Origin: Paragemmobacter ruber
GTDB lineage: Bacteria > Pseudomonadota > Alphaproteobacteria > Rhodobacterales > Rhodobacteraceae
Length of the DNA: 64,000 bases
Direction: 5' to 3'
Assembly (NCBI RefSeq): GCF_009908315.1
Contig: NZ_JAAATW010000003.1
Coordinates: forward strand, 434,001 to 498,000
The notes beneath the pieces are model-generated. The model saw only the letters and a program-made list of their open reading frames with translations, was not told the origin of the DNA and searched no databases. Made by a program: the position numbers and the translations under genes. Positions 50,776 through 59,495 of the stretch are shown here, piece by piece; within the stretch, counting starts at the first letter, position 1; each line of letters opens with the position of its first letter.

Positions 50776-50817
50776 TGAGATTTTCTCACACATCGCATGA
50801 GAAACCCTCTTTTGACA
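50776..50817 (+). promoter_or_regulatory. Putative LysR operator and -35 box of creatinase
   Basis: TGAGA-TTT-TCTCA (50776-50788) is a perfect 5-3-5 inverted repeat. A further TGAGA half-site is at 50798-50802, 22 bases (two helical turns) on. TTGACA at 50812-50817 could be a -35 box; no good -10 was found. This is the usual layout for a LysR protein acting on a divergent target. Confidence 0.55.
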
Positions 50818-50872
50818 ATCGCCCCCATCCCCCCGACCCTGCGCCGCAATCCGCCAAGGAAAGGGACAGCCC

Positions 50873-52105
50873 ATGCAGCGCGAAAGACTTCAGGATTACA
50901 CCGGCAACGGGGCCCGCCCCACGCCGACATTCAGCGACTCCGAGATGCAGCGCCGCCTCGATGCCATCCGCGCCGTGATGGCCGGGCTCGATATCGACGC
51001 CGCGCTCTTCACCAGCTACCACAACATCAACTATTACAGCGATTTCATGTTCTGCCAGTTCGGCCGCCGCTACGGCCTGCTGGTCGATCACGCACTCTCC
51101 ACCTCCATCTCGGCAGGCATCGACGGCGGCCAGCCATGGCGGCGCACCTTCGGCGGGCGCAACGTCACCTATACCGACTGGCAGAAGGACAACTATTTCC
51201 ACGCCATCCGCCAACTCACCGGCGGCGTGAAACGGCTCGGCATCGAATACGACCACATCACCCTCGACACGCTGGCGCTCCTCAAGCACGAATTCCCCCA
51301 TATGGAATTCGTCGATATCGCCGCCCCGGCCATGCGCCTGCGGATGATCAAATCGGCCGAAGAAATCGCCCATATCGAAAAGATGACCCGCATCGCCGAT
51401 ATCGGCGGCGCCGCCTGCGTCGAGGCCGCACAGGTCGGCGTCCCGGAACATGAGGTCGCGCTTCATTCCACCGCCACCATGGTGCGCGAAATCGCCCGCA
51501 TCTGGCCGGATGGCGAACTGATGGACACCTGGACCTGGTTCCAGTCCGGCATCAACACCGACGGCGCGCATAACCCCGTCACCTCGCGCCGCATCCAGCG
51601 CGGCGATATCCTGTCGCTCAACTGCTTCCCGATGGTCGCGGGCTATTACGTCGCCCTCGAACGCACGCTCTTTGCCGAAACCGCCACCGACGAACACATC
51701 CGCCTGTGGGACATCAACTGCAAGGTCCACGACCGCGGCAAGGAACTGCTGGTCCCCGGCAACCGCTGTTCGGATATCGCCAAGGAACTCAACGAACTCT
51801 ACGCCGCCGAAAACCTGCTCCAATACCGCAGCTTCGGCTATGGCCACAGCTTCGGCGTGCTCTGCCACTACTATGGCCGCGAGGCGGGGTTGGAGCTGCG
51901 CGAAGATTGCGACACCGTGCTGGAACCCGGCATGGTCGTCAGCATGGAGCCGATGATCACCATCCCCGATCACCTGCCCGGCGCGGGCGGCTACAGGGAA
52001 CACGACATTCTGGTGATCACCGAAAGCGGGAACCGCAACATCACCGGCTTCCCCTACGGTCCCGATCACCTGATCGTCGGCAACCGGGCCAAGGCGGCGG
52101 AATAA
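50873..52105 (+). CDS. Creatinase (creatine amidinohydrolase)
   Basis: 410 residues, the size of Pseudomonas creatinase (about 403). It hydrolyses creatine to sarcosine and urea in the cytoplasm, using the pita-bread fold without metal. Known Pseudomonas active-site residues H232, E262 and E358 correspond exactly, with an offset of one, to H233 (TDGAHNP), E263 (ALERT) and E359 (SMEPM). The metal ligands of true M24 peptidases are absent, which excludes a prolidase. AAGGAAAGGGA precedes the ATG. The sarcosine formed can be used by the soxBDAG product. No urease gene is in the window. Confidence 0.92.
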   Translation: MQRERLQDYTGNGARPTPTFSDSEMQRRLDAIRAVMAGLDIDAALFTSYHNINYYSDFMFCQFGRRYGLLVDHALSTSISAGIDGGQPWRRTFGGRNVTYTDWQKDNYFHAIRQLTGGVKRLGIEYDHITLDTLALLKHEFPHMEFVDIAAPAMRLRMIKSAEEIAHIEKMTRIADIGGAACVEAAQVGVPEHEVALHSTATMVREIARIWPDGELMDTWTWFQSGINTDGAHNPVTSRRIQRGDILSLNCFPMVAGYYVALERTLFAETATDEHIRLWDINCKVHDRGKELLVPGNRCSDIAKELNELYAAENLLQYRSFGYGHSFGVLCHYYGREAGLELREDCDTVLEPGMVVSMEPMITIPDHLPGAGGYREHDILVITESGNRNITGFPYGPDHLIVGNRAKAAE

Positions 52106-52167
52106 TCTGCAGGCGCGACGGGCAGGCGGGGGCCATGGCATCATGGCCCCCGCCGACTTTGCCGGTT

Positions 52168-53088
52168 CTACAGCAGGAAATCCTGCTCGGTCAGCACAAG
52201 CAGCGCATTCACGCGGATCACCGCCTCGGCCCGCGCGTCGCCATCCACATCAATCTCGATCAGCGTATGGTCGAAATACGAACCATTCAGATCAACCTGC
52301 CGGAACCGGATTTCCCCCGCAGTTGCGCTGCCAAAGCGGTCAGTCCCGACGAACAGGAACGCATCATCCGCACTGGTCCCCGCAAAGGCATCAATCGCCC
52401 GCAGGTCAATCACATCCTGCCCCTGCCGGAAGTCGATGATCTCATCCGGCAATTCGGATGGCCTGACCATGTCGCGCATGGATTCAAAGACAAATCGGTC
52501 ATTGCCGGCGTTGCCCGACATGAAATCGCGTCCCTGACCGCCGATCAGAACATCCGCGCCCTGACCGCCGAACAGCCAGTCCGCGCCCGCGCCGCCGATC
52601 AGCCGATCCCGCCCGTCATCGCCGCGCAGCGTATCATGCCCGCCCCCGCCGTTGATCGTGTCGTTCCCGTCATAGCCCAGCAGGAAATCCGCCCCGAACC
52701 CTGCCGTGATCCGGTCATTCCCCGCGATCAAGAGGTTATACAGCGCGACCGAGTTCCCCTCTGCCAGCGTCTGCGAAAACGTGGTCGCCGGAATGTTCAG
52801 ACCGCTGATCGAAGCGGCGGTCACCCCCGTGGACAGCACCGCTTCCAGCCCAGTGATCCGCCCCCCCGTAATGGCACTGACATCACCGAACGAGTCAAAG
52901 CTATAGGTCAGCCCGACACCCAGAAAGGACAGCGTCAGGTCCGAATAGTTCAGGGTAAAGCGGGTCGGGCTCGTTGTTTCGAACTGGCTCTCAAAGATGA
53001 TGTCAACAAAAGCCTCCCGATCCGACAGCATGTCGAAACTCTGCCAATCCGGATTGCTCTGGCTGGGGGTAAAGGTCACACGCGCCAT
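52168..53088 (-). CDS. Secreted RTX calcium-binding protein
   Basis: 306 residues without an N-terminal signal peptide. The first 115 residues form an unknown beta-rich domain. RTX nonapeptides follow (about 120-200: GYDGNDTINGGGGHDTLRGDDGRDRLIGGAGAD), then a serralysin-type C-terminal region (about 205-306) with DEIIDFRQGQDVIDLRAID and a final hydrophobic DFLL. That ending is typical of type I secretion substrates. No exporter gene is nearby. Function unknown. Confidence 0.82.
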   Translation of the reverse strand: MARVTFTPSQSNPDWQSFDMLSDREAFVDIIFESQFETTSPTRFTLNYSDLTLSFLGVGLTYSFDSFGDVSAITGGRITGLEAVLSTGVTAASISGLNIPATTFSQTLAEGNSVALYNLLIAGNDRITAGFGADFLLGYDGNDTINGGGGHDTLRGDDGRDRLIGGAGADWLFGGQGADVLIGGQGRDFMSGNAGNDRFVFESMRDMVRPSELPDEIIDFRQGQDVIDLRAIDAFAGTSADDAFLFVGTDRFGSATAGEIRFRQVDLNGSYFDHTLIEIDVDGDARAEAVIRVNALLVLTEQDFLL

Positions 53089-53392
53089 GATGATGTCCTC
53101 TCAAGGCCTACCATACTCAACAAATCGCCACCGCCCCGATGGGCGCAGACCCCACCTGTGTGCCACAACCCCAAGGCGCAAAACAACCGCAAAGACATAC
53201 CCCCGCCGGCCCCCATCGGCCCCAAGGCAACGCATGGTTAACGCGCGCTTTCCCCGGCGCGCGTATGCACGCCCTGCTGAACGCTTTCCTGAATGCTTTC
53301 CGGCACGCCCGAACCCCGGCCCCGCCCCGAATTTACGCAGCGCCCGCAGTCCCTTGCCACGCCCGCCCGCAGCCCGACGATGAAAGGGAAAA
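53089..53392. other. Intergenic region between RTX gene and tRNA-Thr
   Basis: 304 bases holding the second copy of the 47-bp element (53263-53309) and, before it, a GCGCGC...GCGCGC hairpin (about 53242-53263). No convincing gene. The promoter of the RTX gene should lie within. Confidence 0.6.
53263..53309. repeat. 47-bp dispersed element, copy 2
   Basis: It begins GTATGCAC and ends TTCCGGCACGCC, matching 36 of 47 positions of 18484-18530 without gaps. The 12-base period recurs here (CTGAACGCTTTC, CTGAATGCTTTC, CGGCACGCCCGA). Confidence 0.65.
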
Positions 53393-53468
53393 TGGTGCCC
53401 CCAGAGGGGCTCGAACCCCCGACCCCCTGATTACAAATCAGGTGCTCTACCAGCTGAGCTATAGAGGC
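53393..53468 (-). tRNA. tRNA-Thr (anticodon TGT)
   Basis: 76 bases with an encoded CCA. Acceptor stem GCCTCTA with TGGGGGC, D arm GCTC...GAGC, anticodon stem CCTGA/TCAGG around TTTGTAA (anticodon TGT, reads ACA threonine codons), T arm GGGGG-TTCGAGC-CCCTC. All stems pair, with several G-U wobbles in the acceptor stem. Confidence 0.97.
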
Positions 53469-53517
53469 ACACCACCGCCCAGATAGCCCCTTTCCGCCCC
53501 CCGCGCAAGGCGGCGGC

Positions 53518-55179
53518 TCAGGCCCGGTTCGCCCGCGCCAGCAGCGCCACCGCCACCAGCCCCACCGCCATCACCACCAGCGCTGCAGGTGCGGCCTCGC
53601 CCAGCCGCTCCAGACTGGCCAGCTCATAGACCCGCGTCGCCAAGGTGTTGAAATTGAACGGGCGCAGCAGCAGCGTCGCGGGCAATTCCTTGACGCAATC
53701 CACAAACACCACAAGCAGCGCCGTGGCCACCGATCCCCGCATCATCGGCAGATAGACCGCCGTCAGCGTGCCGCCCGCACTGCGGCCCAGCGACCGCGCC
53801 GCCATGGGCAGGTTCGGCGACACCCGGCCAAAGGCCGCATCCGCTGCCCCCTGCGCGATGCCGAAGAAGCGCACGACATAGGCCAGCACGATCGCGGCCG
53901 ACGTGCCCGTCAGGATCAGCCCGGGATCATACCCGGTCACGGTCAACACCGCATCGGCTACGCGATTGTCCAACGCCGCCAAGGGGATAAGCAGCCCCAA
54001 CGCCAGCACCGCCCCCGGCGCAGCATAGCCAAGCGTCGTCAAGGGCAGCACCACCCGCGCCACGCCCCGCCCCGCCATCCGCACCGCATAGACCAGAAAC
54101 AGCGCCGCCCCCACGGTCAGCACCGCCGCCGTGCCGCCCACGATCACCGTATTGACCAGCGCCGCCATCAACCCCGGCGCCACCCAGACCTCAAGGTTCG
54201 ACAGCGCGTGATCCAGCATCACCGCCACCGGCAGCACGAAGCCGAACCCGAAAGGCACCAGACACAGCCCCGTCGCCACCCAGCACCGCCAGCCGCGCAA
54301 TACCGCGCGCTCCACCGGCCGCCCCGACCGGCCCATGCGGTGGAACCGCGCATTGCGCCGCCCCGTCCGCTCCAGCGCCACCAGAAGCAGGATCAGCATC
54401 AGGATCACGCCCGCAATCTGCGCCGCGCCCCCGGCATTGTTGCCGTTCAGCCAGGTCGAAAACACCCCCGTGGTCAGGGTCTGCACCCCGAAATAGGCCA
54501 CCGTCCCGTAATCCGCGACCGTCTCCATCAGGGCCAGCGCCACCCCCGTGGCGATCGCGGGCCGCGCCAGCGGCAGTCCCACCCGCAAGAACACCCCCCA
54601 CGGCCCCGCTCCCAAGGCCCGCGCCACCTCATAGGCACAGCCCGACGTTTCCCGAAACGCCGCCCGCGCCAGCAGATAGACGTAAGGATACAGCGCCGCC
54701 GACAGCACAAGCACCGCCATCTCGCGCGACCGCACCTCGGGGAACCAGTAATCCCGCGCGCTTTCCCACCCCATCATCGCCCGCAAGGCACCCTGCAACG
54801 GCCCGGCATATTGCAGGAAATCCACCAGCGCATAGGCCCCCACATAGGCCGGGATCGCCAGCGGAAACAGCAGCGCATGGTCCAGCCAGCGCGACCCCGG
54901 AAAGCGGAACATCGTCACCAGCCACGCCGCCCCCGTCCCGACCAGCGCGGTCAGCAGGCCCACCCCGGCCATCAGATACAGTGTCGTGCCAAAGTAACGC
55001 GGCAGTACGGTTGACAGCAGATGCGGCCAGATGTTCTCGGTCGGGTGCAGGGCGATCCAGACCACCGCCACCATCGGTGCCAGCACCACAGCCGCGATCA
55101 CCAGCGCGCCCAGTGACCACAGGTCCGGCCGCGGCCACCGTCGCGCCATAGGTACTTGACTGTTTTGCTCGGTCATCAT
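53518..55179 (-). CDS. Iron(III)-type ABC transporter permease (FbpB/SfuB-like)
   Basis: 553 residues with about 12 helices in two homologous halves, each with a binding-protein-dependent permease EAA loop (EVARALGAGPWGVFLRVGLPLARPAIATG and AARSLGRSAGGTLTAVYLPMMRGSVATA). This fits the fused ferric or thiamine-type permeases. The binding protein and ATPase are not adjacent, so they must be elsewhere. Start choice is uncertain: ATGATG at 55179, or ATG at 55149. Confidence 0.85.
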   Translation of the reverse strand: MMTEQNSQVPMARRWPRPDLWSLGALVIAAVVLAPMVAVVWIALHPTENIWPHLLSTVLPRYFGTTLYLMAGVGLLTALVGTGAAWLVTMFRFPGSRWLDHALLFPLAIPAYVGAYALVDFLQYAGPLQGALRAMMGWESARDYWFPEVRSREMAVLVLSAALYPYVYLLARAAFRETSGCAYEVARALGAGPWGVFLRVGLPLARPAIATGVALALMETVADYGTVAYFGVQTLTTGVFSTWLNGNNAGGAAQIAGVILMLILLLVALERTGRRNARFHRMGRSGRPVERAVLRGWRCWVATGLCLVPFGFGFVLPVAVMLDHALSNLEVWVAPGLMAALVNTVIVGGTAAVLTVGAALFLVYAVRMAGRGVARVVLPLTTLGYAAPGAVLALGLLIPLAALDNRVADAVLTVTGYDPGLILTGTSAAIVLAYVVRFFGIAQGAADAAFGRVSPNLPMAARSLGRSAGGTLTAVYLPMMRGSVATALLVVFVDCVKELPATLLLRPFNFNTLATRVYELASLERLGEAAPAALVVMAVGLVAVALLARANRA

Positions 55180-55268
55180 CGGCGCCCGGACTATCCGAAA
55201 CCAGTTCCCCTGTCCAGAAAAGCCCGTATAGTCTGCGTCAAAAGACGGCAGCGAGCAGTTCAGTCCAC

Positions 55269-56144
55269 ATGCGTATCGTTTACCACCTTGGCGCCCATTG
55301 TACGGATGACGAAAGGCTCATCCGCTGCCTCTGGAAGAACCGTGAAACCCTGTCATCGCAGGGGATCATCGTCCCTGCGCCCACCCGCTATCGCGCGCTG
55401 CTGCGGGATACGGCCGTCACGCTGAAGGGCCGCGCTGCCAGCCGCGACACGCAGGCCGTGGTGCTTGACCAGATCATGGAAGTGGAACGCGCCGATCGGC
55501 TGATCCTGTCCTGGGACAATTTCCTCAGCTATCCGCAATGGGTGATCCGGTCGCATCGGCTCTACCCCGCAGCGGCCGAACGCATCCGCGCCTTCACTCA
55601 GATCTTCCCCGAGATCGAGGCCGAATTCCACATGGCCATCCGCAACCCGGCCAGCTTCCTGCCCGCGCTGCACAACAGCCTGCGCGGCAAGTCGATGGAC
55701 GAGGTGATGGGCGGCGCCGATCCGCGGGATGTCAGCTGGTTCCGCCTTGTCGAAGAGGTCCGCACCCTGAACCCCGACGCCAGCCTCACGATCTGGAGCG
55801 ACGAAGACACCCCCCTCATCTGGCCCGAGGTTCTTCAGGCCGTCTCGGGCCACGCGCCGGGCACCGTGCTCACCGATACCGAAGATCTGCTGGCCGATCT
55901 GATGTCGCCCGACGGGATGGAACGGATGCGCGCCTATCTGCGGGCCAATCCGCCATCAGGCCCCACGCAAAGGCGGCGGATCGTGTCCGCCTTCCTTGAC
56001 AAGTTCGCCCTGCCCGAACGGATCGACATGGAGCTTGATCTGCCCGGCTGGGACGAAGACCTGATCGACGCGCTCACGGAAAACTACCGCCGCGACATCG
56101 CCCAGATCCGCACCGTGCCGGGCGTCACCTATATCGACCCCTAG
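55269..56144 (+). CDS. Sulfotransferase-like protein with degenerate nucleotide loop
   Basis: 291 residues. The start MRIVYHLGAHCTDDERLIRCL has the layout of P-loop sulfotransferase-like proteins common in this group (HLGAHKTxxT), but the lysine and the serine/threonine of the phosphate loop are replaced (C, D, E). The rest (RADRLILSWDNFLSYP; MAIRNPASFLPALHNSL) follows the same fold. Binding of PAPS is therefore doubtful. It may be a sugar-binding relative or a non-catalytic protein. Function unknown. Confidence 0.6.
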   Translation: MRIVYHLGAHCTDDERLIRCLWKNRETLSSQGIIVPAPTRYRALLRDTAVTLKGRAASRDTQAVVLDQIMEVERADRLILSWDNFLSYPQWVIRSHRLYPAAAERIRAFTQIFPEIEAEFHMAIRNPASFLPALHNSLRGKSMDEVMGGADPRDVSWFRLVEEVRTLNPDASLTIWSDEDTPLIWPEVLQAVSGHAPGTVLTDTEDLLADLMSPDGMERMRAYLRANPPSGPTQRRRIVSAFLDKFALPERIDMELDLPGWDEDLIDALTENYRRDIAQIRTVPGVTYIDP

Positions 56145-56174
56145 CTGGCCGCCTGCCGGCGGGCGGCGCCCGGC

Positions 56175-56429
56175 TCAGCTCATGCCAAGCGCGGCCTTGT
56201 ACATCTCCAGCACCGCTTCTTCCTCGGCGATCTCATCGGGCTTGCGCTTGCGCAGCGCCACGACCTTGCGCAGCACCTTGGTGTCGTAGCCGCGCCCCTT
56301 CGCCTCGGCCATCAGCTCTTTCTGCTGCTCCGACACGTCCTTCTTTTCCGCCTCAAGCTGTTCATAGCGTTCGATGAACTGACGCAGCTCGTCGGCGGTC
56401 ACATTGTAGGCATCGGTCGGGTCGCTCAT
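56175..56429 (-). CDS. gapR: GapR-type nucleoid protein (DUF2312)
   Basis: 84 residues. The family pattern is complete: TADELRQFIERYEQLEAEKKDVSEQQKELMAEAKGRGYDTKVLRKVVALRKRKPDE. A coiled coil (about 11-48) is followed by a basic second half. In Caulobacter GapR clamps around over-twisted DNA ahead of replication and transcription and is essential. It is a monocistronic, conserved alphaproteobacterial gene. Confidence 0.92.
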   Translation of the reverse strand: MSDPTDAYNVTADELRQFIERYEQLEAEKKDVSEQQKELMAEAKGRGYDTKVLRKVVALRKRKPDEIAEEEAVLEMYKAALGMS

Positions 56430-56604
56430 CCTTGGCCTCGTGCTGATACGGAAAAATCGAAGCCCCTCCCTACCCTGCCTTCGCCACGGGTTTCAAGCCG
56501 CCGCCGCGCCAGTGCGCGATCGGCCCAACCCTTCGGCCCAACCCTCTTGTCCGCCACTCCGCCTCAGGCTAGGACCGCGCCGGGGCAGATACGGAGCAGG
56601 CAGC

Positions 56605-56820
56605 ATGGATTACGTGATCTGGGGCGGGGCCGCGCTGACGGTGATCGGCATCCTCGGGCTGGTGTGGTGCATCGTGCTGGCCGTCCGGGCCAAACGGTCC
56701 GGCTTGCCCGATGATCAGGTCAAGGCGCAATTGCAACAGGTGGTTGCGCTGAACCTCGGGGCGCTGGCCGTCTCGGCCCTTGGCCTCATGCTGGTCATCG
56801 CAGGCGTCATCCTCGCCTAG
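56605..56820 (+). CDS. Small two-helix membrane protein
   Basis: 71 residues from ATG 56605, with GGAG upstream. Two membrane helices (about 5-27 and 47-70) flank a short charged loop (RAKRSGLPDDQVKAQLQQV). It is similar in type to many uncharacterised inner-membrane proteins of this group. Its stop overlaps the end of the FadJ-like gene tail-to-tail by four bases. Confidence 0.75.
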   Translation: MDYVIWGGAALTVIGILGLVWCIVLAVRAKRSGLPDDQVKAQLQQVVALNLGALAVSALGLMLVIAGVILA

Positions 56821-58640
56821 GCGCCCGCGATCCCGCGCCCCTCGGCGATCAGCCGGTCCAACAGCGGGGCCGGCGTAAACAGGCCCGGCGCCTCATGCGC
56901 CCAGAGCCGCAGGTCACGGCGCAACACGATCAGCCCACGCTGATCGGCCTGATGCATTGGCCCCCCGGTCCAGCGCGCCACGATGCCCGCCGCGATGGCC
57001 ACCGCATCCACCGTATCGCCGTCGCGGGCCGTGCCCGCCTCCATCAGGCGCGCCCCGGCATTGGCCAGCGCCCCGAAACAGCGCCGCGCCACCGCCTCTT
57101 CAGCCGGCCGCGCGGCACCTGCCCGCCCCTCGCCCGCGATCCCGGCAAGGGCCAGCCCCTGCGCGATCAAGGCGCGCGGCACCCCGCGCCCCTCCAGAAA
57201 GGCCACCGTATCGGCCAGCGCCGTGGCCAGCGCCACCGCTACCGGCCCGCCCGCACCCACCGGCAGCACCGCCCAGCCCAGCCGCCGCCCCAAGGCCACC
57301 GCCTGCGCGGCGCGGGCGGGTGCGGCGCCCCCGTTCAGCACCGTCTCATCCAGCACCATCTCGGCCAGCGGTGCGTCCTGCATCACCAGGGACAGCGGCA
57401 CCGCCCCCTTGGGCGCAGGCACCCCCAGCGCCAGCACAGCCCGCGGCGCGCCCAGCACGAGATCGGGCCGCGTGGTCAGCACGACCTCGGCCTCGCCCAG
57501 CCGGTCGCCGCCCACGACCGGCACCAGCCGCGCCCAATCGGCATCGCGTGCCTCGGGCGTCATGCGCCCGGCCTGCACGGCGGCCTCCTGTCCCGCAGCG
57601 ACCTGTTCCAGCGCAGCAACCAGCGCCGCCTTGGACGGATCCGCCAACTGCACCGTCATCCCGGCCTGCAAGGCCTGCAGCGCGATCCCCACTGCATCGC
57701 CCGTCGCGCCCCAGATCGCCAGACGCTGCGGCATGGCCACCGTTCCCAGCGCGGCCAGCGCCGAAGGCATCCGCCGCGCCGCACGCTCGGCCCGGAAGGC
57801 GTGGCGCAACCCCTTGGCCTCGGATGTGTCCGACAGATCCTCATGGGCCGCTGCCTCAAAGGCCAGGCCCTGATCAAAGGGCAAAAGCAGCGCCGCCTCG
57901 ACGCAATCCACGATCCGCACGGGCGCCGGCAGCCGCCCGCCCCGCTGCGCGCCGCGCGCCGCGGCGATGGCGGCGCGATAGGCCGCCACATCGCGAAACC
58001 CGTCCCGCACCTCGTCCGTGCGCCGCCAGACGCCCCCCTGCATCCGCTGTTCGGCCAGCGCCCGCGCCGCAGCGCGCGCCGCGGCCACAGGTTCGGCCGT
58101 CACCACCCGGTCGATCACCCCGATGGCCAGCGCCTCGGCCGCGCCCAGAACCCGCCCCGTCAGCAGGATGTCCAGCGCCGCCGCCCCCACCAGCCGCGGC
58201 AGGCGCTGCGTCGCCCCCGCCCCTGGGCATAGCCCCAGGATCACCTCGGGCAGCGCGATCTGCGCCGTCTCGTCGGCCAGCCGCAGATGCGCGGCCAGCG
58301 CAAGCTCGGCCCCCGCGCCAAGGGCAGGCCCCTGCAGCAGAACCACCACCGGACAGGGCATATCCTCGATCCGGCGGCACAGGGCGCGCAGCGCAGCGAC
58401 GCCCTCGCCCGCGGCCGCGCCTGTCTCGGCCAGATCCGCCCCGGCCGAGAAGACCCCGCCCTCGCCCCGGATCAGAACCGCACCCACACCCTCCAGCCCG
58501 GCCAGATCAAGGGCATCGTTCAACGCCCGGCGCAAACCTGCGTCCAGCGCATGCACCGGCGGATGGGCAAAGGCGATGTCCAGCACCGGCCCCACGCGCC
58601 CGATCCGCAGCAACTGCCCCGTGCCCTCTGCCATGCCCAC
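56817..58640 (-). CDS. FadJ/FadB-like protein with intact hydratase half and degenerate dehydrogenase half
   Basis: 607 residues against about 715 for FadB/FadJ. Residues about 8-200 are an enoyl-CoA hydratase/isomerase domain; both catalytic glutamates are present (GPALGAGAELAL and IALPEVILGL). The second half aligns with 3-hydroxyacyl-CoA dehydrogenase, but the NAD loop reads WGATGDAVGIALQ instead of GxGxMG, and the catalytic HFFNP motif is missing (ALGVPAPKGAVPLS in its place). It may therefore catalyse only hydration or isomerisation in beta-oxidation. Not a recent pseudogene, as the frame is open throughout. Confidence 0.78.
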   Translation of the reverse strand: MGMAEGTGQLLRIGRVGPVLDIAFAHPPVHALDAGLRRALNDALDLAGLEGVGAVLIRGEGGVFSAGADLAETGAAAGEGVAALRALCRRIEDMPCPVVVLLQGPALGAGAELALAAHLRLADETAQIALPEVILGLCPGAGATQRLPRLVGAAALDILLTGRVLGAAEALAIGVIDRVVTAEPVAAARAAARALAEQRMQGGVWRRTDEVRDGFRDVAAYRAAIAAARGAQRGGRLPAPVRIVDCVEAALLLPFDQGLAFEAAAHEDLSDTSEAKGLRHAFRAERAARRMPSALAALGTVAMPQRLAIWGATGDAVGIALQALQAGMTVQLADPSKAALVAALEQVAAGQEAAVQAGRMTPEARDADWARLVPVVGGDRLGEAEVVLTTRPDLVLGAPRAVLALGVPAPKGAVPLSLVMQDAPLAEMVLDETVLNGGAAPARAAQAVALGRRLGWAVLPVGAGGPVAVALATALADTVAFLEGRGVPRALIAQGLALAGIAGEGRAGAARPAEEAVARRCFGALANAGARLMEAGTARDGDTVDAVAIAAGIVARWTGGPMHQADQRGLIVLRRDLRLWAHEAPGLFTPAPLLDRLIAEGRGIAGA

Positions 58641-58730
58641 CCGCGCCTCGCCTGTTTCGGCGGATTAAGCCCTGTGGACACGGGCTTGGCAATGGTGCGC
58701 CTGCAGGGCGGGGGCGGGTCGCGCTGTCCG

Positions 58731-58961
58731 TCAGACCGGCATGTTGTCGAACCCGGCCTCCCGCGCCGCCTCATCGTCGCGCGCCCGCGCTTCGTCCGCA
58801 GCCGCGCCCGGGGCCCGTGCGGCTGGCGGCAGCACATGGGCCAGCGCCTCCATCTCGGCCCGCAGCAGCGCCAGCCCCATGGCCTGACCCGCTGCCATTG
58901 CTTCGACCGCCTCTCCTACAAGGGCGGCCATATCCGTCGGCGCCGCTCTGTCCTTGGTCAT
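58731..58961 (-). CDS. Small hypothetical protein downstream of a DksA-type gene
   Basis: 76 residues, alanine- and acid-rich, mostly helical (MAALVGEAVEAMAAGQAMGLALLRAEMEALAHVLPP). It starts 12 bases after the stop of the TraR/DksA-type gene on the same strand, so it is probably cotranscribed. No known family recognised. Confidence 0.55.
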   Translation of the reverse strand: MTKDRAAPTDMAALVGEAVEAMAAGQAMGLALLRAEMEALAHVLPPAARAPGAAADEARARDDEAAREAGFDNMPV

Positions 58962-58973
58962 CTTAAGCCCCCC

Positions 58974-59291
58974 TCAGCCCGCGCAGCGGCGGCACAGCGG
59001 CGTGAAGGGCAGCGCGTCAAGGCGGGCCTCGGCGATCGGCGCACCGCATTTGGCGCAGATGCCATACTCACCCTCCGCCATGCGCTGCAGCGCCGCCACG
59101 ATCATCCGGCTTTCCTGCTGCGCGTTCAGGCCAAGGCTTTCCAGCACCTCATCGCCCTCCCGCTCGGTGGCAAGGTCTTCCCAATCCTTGGCCTCATGCG
59201 AATCAAGTTCGGCCTCGATGCCCGCCAATCTTCCGCGAAGATCGGCCAGCCGGGCCTCCATCTGCGCCTTTCGCATCTGCACTGACGTCAT
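58974..59291 (-). CDS. TraR/DksA-family zinc-finger protein
   Basis: 105 residues from ATG 59291, with GGAGG upstream. A coiled coil (about 5-70) is followed by a four-cysteine zinc finger: ICAKCGAPI and TPLCRRCAG. DksA relatives enter the RNA polymerase secondary channel and modulate initiation with ppGpp. The aspartates at the coiled-coil tip needed by true DksA cannot be confirmed here, so it may be a shorter paralogue. Confidence 0.85.
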   Translation of the reverse strand: MTSVQMRKAQMEARLADLRGRLAGIEAELDSHEAKDWEDLATEREGDEVLESLGLNAQQESRMIVAALQRMAEGEYGICAKCGAPIAEARLDALPFTPLCRRCAG

Positions 59292-59495
59292 CGCCTGTCC
59301 TCCCCATGCTGCAGATCGCAGTCTGCACCTTTCCGCCCCGCCGACCTTGACCTCGATCAAGGCCTTGCCGTTTCATCGGCCACGCGGATATGGTCGCGCG
59401 GGCGGCGCCTGACGCCGGATGCGACGCGCGGTCCCGCGCCTCTGTCCGGCCGCACCGCCCCGGCCCGCAGGCCGCCCCTGACCGAGGAGAAACCG

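Noticed and set aside
50873-52105. Xaa-Pro dipeptidase
   Set aside because: It keeps the creatinase residues H233, E263 and E359 and lacks the M24 metal ligands.
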